A stretch of DNA of 64,000 bases from Ditylenchus dipsaci (taxonomy: Eukaryota > Nematoda > Chromadorea > Rhabditida > Anguinidae): assembly GCA_004194705.1 (NCBI GenBank), contig SADC01000078.1, forward strand, positions 62,001-126,000. Reading direction: 5' to 3'. Below are positions 10,601 to 22,025 of this stretch, one piece after another. Within the stretch, counting starts at the first letter, position 1. Every line of letters starts with the position of its first letter. A program made the position numbers and the translations under genes. The notes beneath the pieces were generated by a model. It searched no databases. It was not told where the DNA came from and worked only from the letters and a program-made list of their open reading frames with translations.

Positions 10601-13600
10601 TAAAGCGAAAAAAAGCTCTTTTCCTTAGACTCACCAGTTCAATCACACCCATGAATTGGGAAGAATTGGGATTTTCAAAATATTTCGGGAGGGATTGGGG
10701 ACCGAGATTTACCACCAAAATATTCGAAATCATGATCCCGATTGGGAAGGGATCCCGATCTCGTGCACACCTTTAATTAAAACACGACAGCCTCCACCCA
10801 CCTACAGAAAACACCATAAAATAAAAAGATTATCAATTTTAGTTTAGCATATCAGTGCTCCACTCCGCACATTTAGAGATAATTTCGCCAAACTAAATGA
10901 CCCGACAAGGATAAAAACACCTCAATTTGTTGAAGATTTTGTTTACAAGTGCAAACATCAGACTGGTCCATTGTCGATGCTTGACGTGAGTGTTTTTCAA
11001 TAATCATACAAAGATGTTTAAAAGGAGGACAGACTGGGTGGGAGTATTTTGACTAGAAGCTCGGATTTTGCGACCTTAAGTTAACCCTTATTTTTAAGCT
11101 CTTATTTTTTTACACTAATCGATATTGTCATGAATCCACCCGGTGAAAAACACATCAGATCACGATTTCGAAATAATTTTTTGGCGCTACTCGGTTTTAC
11201 TACCCTGCCCCCAAACAGCTCCTCGGGAATACCCCTCCCTTCAATAATTTTTAGGCTTAGCAATTAGGCTTAGTTCTTAGGCTGAGGGACAGCCCGTACT
11301 AATTTCAGCATTTAAAAAAAAGTATGGTTTTAGGAGCACCTGAAAAATTATTGGGGGGGGGGCGTTTTGTTGATTATTTCCGAGTAGCTTTTTTTGGGTA
11401 GGGGTTCTTATGTATTGTCCATTTAAAATATTTTAAATAATTATATTTAATGTTAAAATGGCTTATAGAATTATTATATTATTTATTTTAATCTAGTTTT
11501 ACATATTAGTTATCCTCATTTACAGTGGATCATAGAGACAGTTGTAGAGGACTGCTCTTTTGGTCCACCTAATCCAGAATATGCAGAACTCTTGTCTCGG
11601 GCTTACACCGTGGTTCACCACATAGTCATCCAACTAGTGTCTGATCCATTTCAAACAGACTTTGATCGTCGATATTTTGAGGAGAGCCGTTCAAGTAGGC
11701 GCAATTAAGTTTGCTGTTTTCACTTAGCTATTTTCAGAAATATACTTTTCACTTAAACATATTTGCGACCAGACAAAAGCCTACAAAGTGCTGTCTGAGC
11801 TGGAAGCCCACTTTTTGAACTCATCACCAGGTTGTTTGACTATTTTAAAATCACATATAATAGAATTTGCAGAACATTACCCAACAATTAATTTGGCTTT
11901 GGATGCTATAAACAAAAAGCTTGTGGATATGCTTCTGCCTGACCAGACAACTTGGAGTGAAGCCGACGGATTTTCGAGTGATCCAGAAAACAAGTAATAT
12001 TTTAATAACTGAAACATTTTCGCCTTGAAAGTTTGAAAATCTTTAGCGCAAACTATAAAAATCAAACTTCTAGGTGTTTTTGGACTATCTAGTAGAAGGC
12101 ACAGCATACCACCACGATCCAGTTTTTCAAATGATCAATAGAATGAGAGGTGATCTCGTCCAGCTGGTTAGTTTTAATGTGAAAAGCATAACCGGAAGCT
12201 GGAATAAATTGAATTCTTTTCTTGATTTTGGCAAAAATAGTTTAAGCACATTTCTTACTCGAAAAATGAGAATTTTTTGCGGAAAAAAATATTGATTTCA
12301 TAAAAGCCCGATAGCTCCAGTATGCGCCGTCGAAAGAAATTTAGGAATTCTGTTTAAATATGGAGAAAAAAGCGAAAATTTTCCATCCTGACGGAAAGGG
12401 GGGGGGGGAGGCGAAGGGTCAGGTGCATCTCTGCCTCCTCCCCCCTGCTGACGCCGCTGGTATTTTTTGTAATTAACATTTATAGGCATCCAATTTTTTC
12501 AAACTTCAAATGGGCGCAAACTTTTGTTTTTACTTAATGTTTGAGCTGTGTAAAAAGTGCCTGTTAGATTTTTTAAAATTATTCGCAGGCACCTTTTACA
12601 CAGCTCAAACAGTAAATGAAAACAGAAATTTCAGACCAGTCAAAGTTAGGAGGAAGGACATTTATTACAGGAAATATGGTACACACATGGTTTTATTTAT
12701 TTTATTCTTAGTGAATTTTTGAACTTTCAAACCTAAGCCTAATTTCGGACTAAATATAAGAAAATTTTGTGATCTTGATTTGGAATCCCTATTTTTGTCA
12801 CTTATCGTGTAAAGGAAGTTTTCTTAGGCAAGGTTTAAAGGATTAAGTATCGCAAAAAATCCATCCTTTAAGAATCCTTGCTCGCTTGCTCGGACAGGTT
12901 GACAAAATTCACTCTTTCTATGTTTTTGACTATTTTACAGTGACCTTTAATTTTACATACACAATATGATATGTCATTCAACGCTAAAAGAGAAGCGCAC
13001 ACATCCTGTAGAAAAAAATTCTCTGAAAAGGTTGCAAATGATGTTTTTGTTATCGTGAAAAGGTTATTTTATGGAGAGTAAAAGTTGCCATATTTTGTCG
13101 CTTTTTTAGCCGCGAAAATGGCTCCGCATTATTTTCCGCACTCCAGAAAGAGCACTAGAAAAAACACAAGATATAAACGGGCAATACTTTTTTTTGTCAC
13201 AGATTCACTTCTTTTTGTCACAGATTCACTTTTTTTTGTCACAGATTTGATTTGTCACAGATTCACTTTTTTTGTCACAGATTCACTTTTTTCTGTCACA
13301 GATTTCCTCTTTTCTGTCACAGATTTAGCTCAAACCACAGGGGGGACCAAGCACTTACAAAATTGGTCAAAAAAATTTCTCTCATAACAGCCTGAAAGTT
13401 TTTCTATAACGTTTCTATCATGTTTTAAGCATTTTCGCCAAAATTATTTTTTCCGCAAAAATTTTGCCTTGGGGGACCAAGGTCCCATTTCAGGCTCCTG
13501 AAAACTTTGGACTACCTTGGTCCCCCAAGGCAAAAATTTTGCGGAAAAAAAAATTTTTGGCGAAAATGCTTAAAACATGATAGAAACGTTATAGAAAAAC

Positions 13601-16600
13601 TTTCAGGCTGTTATGAGAGAAAATTTTTTTGATTAATTTTGTAAGTGCTTGGTCCCCCTGTGGTTTGAGCTAAATCTGTGACAGAAAAGAGGAAATCTGT
13701 GACAGAAAAAAGTGAATCTGTGACAAAAAAAGTGAATCTGTGACAAAAAAAGTGAATCTGTGACAAATCAAATCGGTGACAAAAAAAAGTGAATCTGTGA
13801 CAAAAAGAAGTGAATCTGTGACAAAAAAAAGTTTTGCCCGATATAAACTTAGAGCCATATAGCCAGTAACAGTTTGATAAAACTGAGATTAGTCTTGAGA
13901 CGAAATGTCGTGGCTAGGCGTCGATGCAAAATAAAATCAGTGTTGAGTCAAATTTTTTTAGTCAAATTTTTAGGTTGTTTACGCTGGTGTGTGTGCCAAT
14001 TGACAAACGATGGACACGAATCAGAGATGAAGAAATATGGAGAACTTGTGATATCTAAAGTGAAGAAGTAGTATATGAAAGGGCGGTTCTGGACCACTCA
14101 TTCACGAAATTTTTTTGGTCAATAAACAGATGATTTACGCATAAAACACAAAATATTCAGCATATATGTGATCAATTTCAACGTAAAAAAACTATAGTTT
14201 TATGATTCTTGAATGAAATTCTAAAAACTATAAAAATCTATTAATCAAACACATTAATATTTAAATAAGAAATTTTATAATAATTATTGTGATTAATAAA
14301 ATTTTTATACACAGTTTTAGAATTCATAACAACTATAGCTTTTTTTTACGTTGAAATTGATCACATATATGCTGAATATTTTGTGTTTTATGCGTAAATC
14401 ATCTGTTTTTATTGACCAAAAAAATTTCGTGAATGAGTGGTCCAGAACCGCCCTTTCATATACTACTGAAGAACATTAGTAACTTCATTTTGGATTACAT
14501 TCCGAAAAAGCTGGTAAATTATTTATTGAATTCATCCTTTGAAAAGTTATTAGTTTTTGTAAGTCGTTGACTATTTATAGAGAGAGCCTATGTCTCTCTA
14601 GTAAAATTTACTGGGCCGTGCGCTAGCAATAGCGCAGGCGGAGCAAATTCACGCGAAATAAATTTTTCGGGATTACCTCGATATAACACCATCAACCCCC
14701 CAACACCATACTGATGACTGGCTTGAGCATGTTTTCTTAACCACGGAAAAATTTGCGATCTTGTCAAAATGCCAAATGCCAAAATAAAAAACACAATGAT
14801 AAATAAATTAAGTTTTATCAGTAAAGCACTTTTAGGACACATCTTGGCCTACTGAAACAGAAAGACGTGCGAGAGAAGTAGTGTTTAATTATTCTAAGGA
14901 GAATGTGCCTGAAGATACTTTAACTTATCTTGTACTGAATGCTAGATTAGCAAAGGAATTAAGTCGTGTTGGCAATCCAAAGTGAGTTTCTAGATGTTAA
15001 AAAACTTTCGGAGACGGGTTCTTCTGTGATCGGATGCCAATATTTCTCTTTTTTCTACATTTTTTATAAAATGTACCAAAGCTAGGTTAACGGGACATGC
15101 CCATCATCAATGAAAAAAGTTTAAAAATTGGGTACCTGTGAATTTCAAAAGACTGTATACCAAGTGCCGGCGTCGACGGGTGCGACGGCGCTCCTAATGG
15201 TATTCATACTCGTTACAATTTTTGTGAAAAGTTCTGTTATTTATTAGCAAAAAGGATTAGTTAAACATATGTGAATTTTTGCGGACATAACGATGATTTG
15301 TATATAAATCTCTACATAGTATTTGAATCGGGTGGGCGGGTGGCTTCACACTTTTTATGAATTATCAAAAATTGGGTCATAGAAGGCTCAGAATTTGTTG
15401 TTGCAGATTTTGTTAGATCTGCCTTATGTCAATTTTTGTTTAAAAAAAAGCGGCGAAAACTTCGCGTTTTTAAGAGGGACGTTGACAAAAGTATGCAAAC
15501 CATTTTTTGAGAAAAATCTCAAAATCTCAAAAATTTGTTCTCGAATTCAAATTTTGTATTTTCATTCATTTGTCTTGGACGTAAAACTGTTTTTGGCGCA
15601 AGCTGGCATTGCATAAACATTTTTTAACCACCAAAAATAGGCCCAAACTACAAGGAAAATGCAGCATCCCCTAGGGTGGAGCTCAAACCAAGAAGGATAC
15701 TCTCCACCCACCAGGACGATGCCCGGACCACGTGGATACCCCACAATCACCAGGATTGTACCCGAACCACCAAGATGAGACCCGAATTACATGGATACCT
15801 CAAAACCACAAGGAAAGTACCCGAACCACTAAGATGGGCCCAAACCACGTGGATAACTCGCAACCAACAGGATGCTACCGGAACCAAAAAGTTGAGGCCC
15901 AAATCAGGTGGATAACTTCCTCCCCCCAACCACCAGGATGGTACCCAAACCTCCAAGATAGTTCTCAAACCACGTGGGTAGCGCCCAAAACCTCAGGATG
16001 ATACTAGAATCATTAAGATGGGACCCAAACAACGTGGATACCGCCCCACCACCAGGACGTAGCACGAACCACCTGGAAAGAACCCGAACTACCGAACAGC
16101 ACCCGAATCACCAGGGCGGGGCTCAAATCACCAAGATAGGCCCCGAATCACCAAAATGGGGCCCGAACCACAAGGATGACCACCTTTTTTTCAAATTTTT
16201 TTTAATCTTTTTAATCTTCTCAAAAAGAAAAAAATAACACGATTCATTTTTTGTACATATAGTTGAAGAACAAAATTTGAATTGGTGGGGGACACTTTTC
16301 TTTCGTCTCGCACTGTAGTTTCAGCAATTGGACTCGTACTAATAAACTTCAACTTATAGTAATACACAGTTATACGCTCGGCGACAATTTTTTGAAAAAC
16401 CCAGCGCCAGTTCTGGCGCCCGACGCCTCTAAAATAAAAGGCGCCCACTGACGCCGGCGGCCGGTGCCAAAAAAATTGACTGCCCTACGACTCGATACAC
16501 ATTATGACTCGATACAACGACTCGATACAATTACGACTCGATACAACGACTCGATACAATTACGACTCGATACAACGACTCGATACACTTTCTCAATCGA

Positions 16601-19600
16601 TACACTTTCTCAAACAATTGACCGCCTGGGCCGTTTGACCCCCCGTGGCTTTTTGACTACTTAGACGCTAAAACCGATAAAGACGTCCTTTCCGACCATT
16701 TTCTTTCGAAATTTTTGACTTTTCTAGATTTTCTACCTGCCTGCCTTCGGCAGGCAACCTAATTCAATAGGAAGCCTTTGGGGATATATGGTCCGGGATA
16801 AGGGCTGACCCTTTGGGGTAAATGGTCAAAAAGTCAACACATAGTCAAAAAGCCACGGGGGGTCAAACGGCCCAGGCGGTCAATCGTCCAGGCGGTCAAT
16901 CGGCCCAGGCGGTCAATTGTCCAGGCGGTCAATTGTCCAGGCGGTCAATTGTCCAGTCGGTCAATTGTCCAGTCGGTCAATCGGCCCGGGCGGTCAATTG
17001 TCCAGGCGGTCAATTGTCCTGCTCCCAACACCAGTGAAACAAAACGAAAACAAATCAATGAAACAAAGGAATATTAGCAGGGTTTTCAATCAGGATTTTT
17101 CAAAAGGAGCTTTAAAAGGAGCTTTAAAAAGTGTATCGAGTCGTTGTATCGAGTCGTAATTGTATCGAGTCGTTGGTATACCAAAAAATTATGCCTGCAA
17201 CTATGTTTTTTATTCAGACTAAACTCGTCACAAAGACAGACACACGAACAATTACCACACAGATTATTTATAACCACACAAATTTTCTTAAAGTCCACAA
17301 TCAAAGTACACCATTCATCCACATGCATAATTCCAGAAATCAGCAAAACTTCACGGGTTGCGGCGATCCAGACAACAGGAGCGTCACCAACCATCTTGAC
17401 TTGAGGAGAAGGGCTCTATATGTGTTCGTGGAACTCCCAAAAAAATTTTGCCTTGGTCCCCCTGTTGTTTTTTTTTCGTAATTTTTGAAATTTGTGCCTT
17501 GGTCCCCCCTGTTGATTTGTTTTCATATTTTTTTTCAAAAGTCTTAAAAAAGTATCAAACAACAGTATGTGAGCCCTTGTCCATTTACTACGGTGGACAG
17601 AAAGGTGAACTTCCATTGAATTAAGGGTCGGCCGAAGGCCGGCCAGGTAAAAAACCCTTTAAGGAATTTTTCTCTTTAACACTCGGAAAGCCATGCGTAG
17701 TAATTGCTGCGTCGGAAGCAGAATTTCACGCTCTACACGATGGTACTTTTATTTTTTATTTAGACATAAATGTGCCGAGATATTAATGATTTAAAATTGG
17801 TCGAAAACGGCCCTCCAAAAACAACAATTCGGTTGATTCATTCATGTGGTACTCACCCAAATTTGTACTTTTCTAGACGTTTAGCATCTTAAAGTGATGG
17901 GCATGAACAGGGCTATCGAATAGGTGCAAGCATCCAAGGCAGTAGTGGTGAAATCCTGGACATATATGCATTTATAGGCTAAAATCCAGATTTCTGAAAA
18001 TCACAATCCACTCACTAAAATTCTCATAACTTTTCTCAGTGACCACTTCCAACCATTTTCTCAGGCCTATCAGATAGCACAGCTTCAGGGCTACACAATG
18101 AGCACTAATAAGCCGTATGGTGAAGAAAAAAATATTGCCAAAAGTCGATTTCCACTTCAGGGATTGCTATCGTTCGGAATGCTAGATTTCAACCAAACAT
18201 GAAGGAATGTAAAGGCAAAACAACGACAAAACCGAATATCATTTTTCCAGCCAAATACATATGCAACGTCACAAAACAACACAACTTATCTGCACTGATC
18301 GCATTTTTCTTCGTTTGTTTTGTGCTGATGCTTTCTGCAGTAATGTTTCTGACACCTGCTACAGCGTTTTCGACTCATTGCTTGGCAGACTTGGCAATAA
18401 CCAGTGGCAGCGACAGGCTTCGGCAGATGTAGATGCTCATCTTCTCCCACACGGCTGCACTTGGTGCAAAGCACTAGCATCACGATGTGGTCTTCACAAG
18501 CAAGTTTCTCACATTTGCTGCAGCTGCGTACGCGGTCACCCCTTCCCACCTTATTGCAGATATGGCACCACTTTGGAGATTCTTTCGTGGTCGCATTCAT
18601 TTTGTTGTGAAGACTAAATTCAATGATAATAAATACGTTTGCATTTCTTCTCAAACCTGTCGTAGTGGCCTGATATCTGCGAAAAAGTTTTTGCAATCCA
18701 GTGTTCCGATTTTGCTCTTTCTGCTTTTTGTCCAGTCATCAATTGGTCTGCCAGCTTGTGGATGAATTCCCGTCTTGTTGAAGTTTTTCCAAAAAGAACA
18801 TAGGCGTTAGCTGCACCTCCATCCACCAAGAAGCTCATGAAGATACGCAGAGGCCAACGATTGACAGGCGGTTTGTAGCTGTAACGAAGATAATGTATAG
18901 TAAGATAATGTATCCCTGAAGTGGAAATCGACTTTTGGCAATATTTTTTTCTTCACCATACGGCTTATTAGTGCTCATTGTGTAGCCCTGAAGCTGTGCT
19001 ATCTGATAGGCCTGAGAAAATGGTTGGAAGTGGTCACTGAGAAAAGTTATGAGAATTTTAGTGAGTGGATTGTGATTTTCAGAAATCTGGATTTTAGCCT
19101 ATAAATGCATATATGTCCAGGATTTCACCACTACTGCCTTGGATGCTTGCACCTATTCGATAGCCCTGTTCATGCCCATCACTTTAAGATGCTAAACGTC
19201 TAGAAAAAGTATAAATTTGGGTGAGTACCACATGAATGAATCAACCGAATTGTTGTTTTTGGAGGGCCGTTTTCGACCAATTTTAAATCATTAATATCTC
19301 GGCACATTTATGTCTAAATAAAAAAATAAAAGTACCATCGTGTAGAGCGTGAAATTCTGCTTCCGACGCAGCAATTACTACGCATGGCTTTCCGAGTGTT
19401 AATGATTTTTTTACCTGGCCGGCCTTCGGCCGACCCTTAATTCAATGGAAGTTCACCTTTCTGTCCACCGTAGTAAATGGACAAGGGCTCTTAAAAAATA
19501 TCAAAACAAATCAACAGGGGGACCAAGGCACAAATTTCAAAAAATTACGAAAAAAAAACACAGGGGGGACCAAGGCAAAATTTTTTTGGGAGTTCCACGA

Positions 19601-22025
19601 ACACATATAGAGCCAGGAGAAGCAGGCAATTCAGATCTATCACCAAGGCCAGCGCACAGTCCACTCAGAACTACATCACACAGACCGTTCGCATATTCCT
19701 TCCCGGGGAGAAATTTTTTAGCCCTTGAGAAATCTCAAAATTGTAAATCGAAAATGGCCTTAACTCTGAAATCCTAGTCAAAAAATGAGGGGGGGTGTCA
19801 AATTAGAGAAAATACGGTATATCATCTCAGTCACCATGGCTTGACGGTCCACTCCACAGACGGTCAACACCTCACTCACTTTTTTCGGTCATCTCCCAAA
19901 TAATATACTGGTATAAACAAAACCTTACGATTTTGGTATTATTTGCTTTCGCAGATCCATTACTTTACAGATTTTCTGCATCCCTTTACTGTCGTTAATA
20001 TGCGTTAGTATGCGTCTACTTTTTCCTCAATTTTCTCGAAATCGTCATCTTTTATGGCTTATTAGAAAACTGTATTCAAAAGTAAAACTGATTCAAAAAC
20101 TATAAATATGACTTATTTTTTACCGGCGAACTACCGGCGGGTTGCAGCAAAATTGTCAGTCTGTAGTCTCTTGCCAGTCTCCGCCAGACGCGATGGCGAA
20201 ATTTTGCAATGAAGGCACGACCTTCAATTTCGAATAACATAATTTTTTTAATTTTCTGCCCTTGATCATAAATTCACCTTATTCATAATTTTGGAGTAAC
20301 AGTCACTGAGATATTGGTAACTGAACACTAAAGTGGCTTATCCATTTTCAAAAAATAATACTTTTTTAGAGCCTAAGAAAAAATTCACTGGTTCTTAGGT
20401 TTTACCATCAAAGCCTTATAACAGCAAACAAAGAATTGGATGCTAACTATTATGTTGGCTATTGCCCCATAGAATCTTGCTTCACAATTCTTAATCTTCG
20501 AGGTATACATGTGGCAGTCACTCGATTTTGGCTAGATGATGAAGTACGAGCAGTCAGTGCTAGAGACAGAATGGCCAACATTTCTGGCAAAGTTCAGGAA
20601 GTAATTGAGTAAGTTTTTTTACTTGAACATTGCTGACAGATTGGTCTCAGAAAATAAAAAAAATTCATATGATGCTTGACAATAAGGAAAATTGCAACAG
20701 AAATTAAAATTTATGTATTTCTGAGCACTTGTGTGGTCTTTACAAATTTAAAAAAAAAATATCACAAAAGTCATGAGTTTACTTGGAACTTACTGAAACA
20801 GGCTAGTAATCAAAAAAACTAGTAAGGAAAAAGGATAACGAGAGCCGCTGATCTTAACTGCAAAAGTTGTAAGATCTTTAAAATAAACTGGTAAAATAAG
20901 AATCCCTGTAATTTTTGGGACGAGACTGATGAATCCTAATTGGCTTACAAAAGCTTTCAAAAGACTTTAAAAATAGAGGTCACAAGTGTTGCGCCACATG
21001 CGAAAAGACAGAAAACACTGAATATTTGGGATAAGCTGTTTACAGGGGTTAATGACCCTGGTCCTGAGCTATTTTTGTACAAAAACAAACTTAAAATGCA
21101 AAAAATAGCCTTAGCCGTGTAAGTTATGTATAGTCAAGTTTTCTCATGTTTTTAGTGTCCTACCAAAAAGATGCCACTAGCTTATTAATCAGCGCCATCG
21201 TGATTTTTCGGTTTTTACTAAAAAATTTTCTTGAATTCTCGTCAGCCTAAATAAAACTTATACCGCAGCAAAATATAGAAATTGGTCTCAAATTTCAACA
21301 AGCACTACAAAAAATAGCTGCAAGAGCAAACAAAAATCAAATTACCGTATTTACTCTACTAAACGGGCATGCCCGTTTAATTTTCAACCCCTCGAAAATT
21401 GGAAAATTGTGAGGTCGATTTCGGGATTTCCGGGTGTTCAACTAAAAACTAAAACCTGGAATCGATAGAGCTCGTGGGAGTTAAGAAAATGCATCTAACA
21501 GCTTTGCAAAATATTCACTCTGCTCCGAGATATAAGTCCTCAAAGTTGAGGGGCCCGTTTATTAGAGAGTGCCCGTTTAATAGAGTAAATACGGTAAATG
21601 GCCTAAAAAGTTTTGGTGACCCTTTCTGTCAGAAATTCTTTCGTACAACACTGGCTTCACCTATTTGATTGAATCCCTTTATCGAGAAATCAAAGCTCTT
21701 TTTGCGATTGGCCTGGCCATTAATGACCTTGACTTGCTCAGATTCTTCTTTGTTGACACTATGAGGAGACTTGACTATAATACACTGAATCTATTTTTTT
21801 CTTCAAATAATAAAATCTAACAAGTGAGCCACATAATAGTAGAACTTGCTTTTTAGATCTAATTACAACATTGCTTCACTTAGTGAGCTCCGCCAAAAAA
21901 TTTCCAAACAAGTTTGGTTGACCAGCAACAATACCTACCATTCTCTAATCATGGTACGAGGTACTGCACACTTTTTTCCATGTGATGTGGTCTATCATTA
22001 CGAGGCCTGGAAATGGAATCACTGA
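7651..22025 (+). CDS. Unrecognised secreted protein, 16 exons, about 730 aa
   Basis: Exons: 7651-7723, 7791-7880, 9851-10016, 10174-10308, 10848-10985, 11526-11694, 11738-11993, 12074-12149, 12589-12678, 13974-14059, 14472-14513, 14836-14981, 20399-20608, 20954-21118, 21611-21823, 21857-22025. Phases agree at nearly every junction. Exon 1 encodes a strong signal peptide (MRLALRCIVLCGVCCLFWLW). A hydrophobic stretch (SALPIGSLIVGAIIVV) near residue 95 follows an acidic amphipathic helix-like segment. The rest is a soluble, helix-rich, Cys-poor sequence ending in YHYEAWKWNH. The intron after exon 2 starts GC; the others are GT-AG. Corrections of one base are needed at G9942-9945, T12077-12081 and T21794-21800, plus one near 21655; three of the four are in homopolymers. 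An acceptor-like CTTTCAG ends 13 nt before the ATG. AATAAA lies near 22211. I cannot assign a family. Introns carry MITEs, a foldback and a piggyBac element. Confidence 0.7.
8137..8390. mobile_element. ACCGTATT-family MITE (GGCCGACA variant)
   Basis: The left end is TACCGTATTCTCTCTAATAG and the right end is the inverted match CTATTAGAGAGAATACGGTA. TA at each border suggests a TA target. The interior keeps the family core AATCGATAGAGCTCGTGGGA. Both arms carry the word GGCCGACA / TGTCGGCC, which is replaced by other words in sister copies. Confidence 0.75.
8665..8916. mobile_element. ACCGTATT-family MITE (ATAGCCC variant)
   Basis: The ends are TACCGTATTTCCTCTAAAAT and ATTTTAGAGGAAATACGGTA. The interior has the inverted family core (CCCACGAGCTCTACCGATTC). 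The arms share the word ATAGCCC/GGGCTAT. It lies nested in the larger pogo-like element. Confidence 0.75.
9365..9680. repeat. Palindromic repeat in intron 2
   Basis: The left arm CCTTCCAAAAGCACCCGAAA is mirrored by TTTCGGGTGCTTTTGGAGGG on the right, each followed by ACATGTTTT words. The centre holds the CCAGAGTTTCTTTATGCGGTA word shared with other MITEs of the window. It lies about 170 bases before exon 3 of the secreted gene. Non-coding. Confidence 0.5.
10032..10137. mobile_element. Short pogo-like MITE in intron 3
   Basis: This 106-bp near-perfect palindrome has ends TACAGTCAACTCTCGATAAT and ATTATCGAGAGTTGACTGTA, bordered by TA. The arms share the word CCGTCACCCC / GGGGTGACGG. It sits between exons 3 and 4 of the secreted gene. 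Confidence 0.8.
11178..11399. repeat. GGCGCTACTCGG-family palindromic element (intron 5)
   Basis: The left end TTGGCGCTACTCGGTTTTAC is followed by a C-run. The right part has a G-run and then CCGAGTAGC. The same terminal words with C/G runs recur at 10314-10450, 25862-25965, 26745-26835, 28493-28585, 28934-29025, 40310-40345 and 57745-57775. This is a dispersed family whose ends are rich in poly-C/poly-G. Confidence 0.55.
12539..12611. repeat. Inverted repeat across the exon 9 acceptor
   Basis: Intron bases 12539-12562 (TTTGAGCTGTGTAAAAAGTG...) are the reverse complement, with one mismatch, of 12588-12611, the first 23 bases of exon 9 (CACCTTTTACACAGCTCAAA). The 25-base loop contains the polypyrimidine region and the CAG acceptor. 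The hairpin could mask or expose the splice site. It could also be the trace of a small inverted duplication. Confidence 0.6.
13165..13853. mobile_element. Foldback-like element with tandem-repeat arms (copy 2, intron 9)
   Basis: Arms at 13165-13395 and 13605-13853 are inverted copies. Their outer parts are arrays of about 20-bp units of the form GTCACAGATTCACTTTTTTT, seven to eight per arm, bordered by CGGGCAA/TTGCCCG. Inner parts share CAAACCACAGGGGGGACCAA and AACGTTTCTATCATGTTTTA. The spacer holds a further TTGGTCCC inverted pair. Its border word links it to the element at 5918-7320, although the repeat unit differs. Confidence 0.65.
14068..14466. mobile_element. 399-bp palindromic transposon inside coding sequence, candidate new intron
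   Basis: The ends are GTAGTATATGAAAGGGCGGT and its inverted copy, and arms of about 125 bases are almost identical. It is flanked by the 7-bp duplication TGAAGAA (14061-14067 and 14467-14473). Conceptual removal of the element and one duplication joins TCT-AAA-GTG-AAG-AAC-ATT-AGT, an uninterrupted frame of the secreted gene. The left copy is preceded by G, giving a GT (14060), and the right copy ends an AG (14471). Splicing between them is in frame and drops two codons. I infer that the insertion is removed as an intron. The alternative is a disrupted allele. Confidence 0.8.
15650..16190. repeat. Degenerate minisatellite (ACCACCAGGATG / CCCGAACCAC)
   Basis: About 540 bases consist of diverged units of roughly 28-33 bp built from AACCACGTGGATAC, CCACCAGGATG, ACCCGAACCACC and AAGATGGGAC words. 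A shorter, inverted-flank relative lies at 24830-25040. Long open frames across it are a by-product of repetition. It lies in the long intron between exons 12 and 13 of the secreted gene. Confidence 0.7.
16480..17185. mobile_element. Foldback-like element with two kinds of tandem repeat
   Basis: The outer arrays are ACGACTCGATACAATT units at 16487-16600 and their inverted copies (GTATCGAGTCGTAATT) at 17130-17180. Inside them lies an inverted pair (TTTGACCCCCCGTGGCTTTT / AAAAGCCACGGGGGGTCAAA). On the right only there are about ten 16-bp units GGTCAATTGTCCAGGC (16865-17020). Both layers form inverted arms, as in foldback elements. No gene. Confidence 0.65.
17680..19398. mobile_element. piggyBac-type transposon, internally deleted (copy 1)
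   Basis: TTAA borders both ends (17676-17679, 19399-19402), the strict piggyBac target. Ends are CACTCGGAAAGCCATGCGTA and its inverted copy. The inverted arms are about 490 bases long, ending at TCCACTTCAGGGA / TCCCTGAAGTGGA. Only the 3' part of a transposase gene remains between them, on the minus strand. The sequence is almost identical to copy 2 at 61189-62908, with only a few differences such as ATTTGTAC/ATTTATAC and one-base runs. That implies recent movement. It lies in the intron after exon 12 of the secreted gene. Confidence 0.88.
18286..18838 (-). pseudogene. piggyBac transposase, C-terminal remnant (copy 1)
   Basis: The first minus-strand frame (18838-18620) reads MSFLVDGGAANAYVLFGKTS followed by TRREFIHKLADQL. 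This matches the end of the piggyBac catalytic domain (last Asp in 'D...NAY.L', then 'R..F...La..L'). The second frame (18696-18286) encodes a cysteine/histidine-rich tail with CHICNKVGRGDRVRSCSKCE and RCSRCQKHYCRKHQHK. This is the cross-brace zinc finger found at the end of many piggyBac transposases. The N-terminal and most of the DDE core are missing, and the frames do not join directly, so it is a remnant. Confidence 0.8.
21343..21596. mobile_element. ACCGTATT-family MITE (ACGGGC variant)
   Basis: The ends are TACCGTATTTACTCTACTAA and the inverted TTTAATAGAGTAAATACGGTA (first 20 matched). The arms share ACGGGC/GCCCGT. The core AATCGATAGAGCTCGTGGGA is present. It lies in the intron just before exon 15 of the secreted gene. 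Confidence 0.75.

Larger units (their letters stand above)
17410..19615. mobile_element. Palindromic GGTCCCCCTGTTG-family element split by piggyBac
   Basis: The left arm starts GGGCTCTATATGTGTTCGTG, runs through TTGCCTTGGTCCCCCTGTTG and GTCCATTTACTACGGTGGAC, and reaches GGTCGGCCGAAGGCCGGCC. The right arm mirrors all of this down to CACGAACACATATAGAGCC. A piggyBac copy is inserted near its centre (17680-19398). The CTTGGTCCCCCTGTTG word recurs at 13335, 31055, 31415 and 41215-41400. Confidence 0.7.

Noticed and set aside
15676..16237. Overlapping open frames on both strands as genes
   Set aside because: They are open only because the minisatellite unit lacks stops. Their translations are low-complexity and repetitive.
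16860..17030. CRISPR-like array
   Set aside because: Units are contiguous 16-bp repeats without unique spacers, and the genome is eukaryotic.
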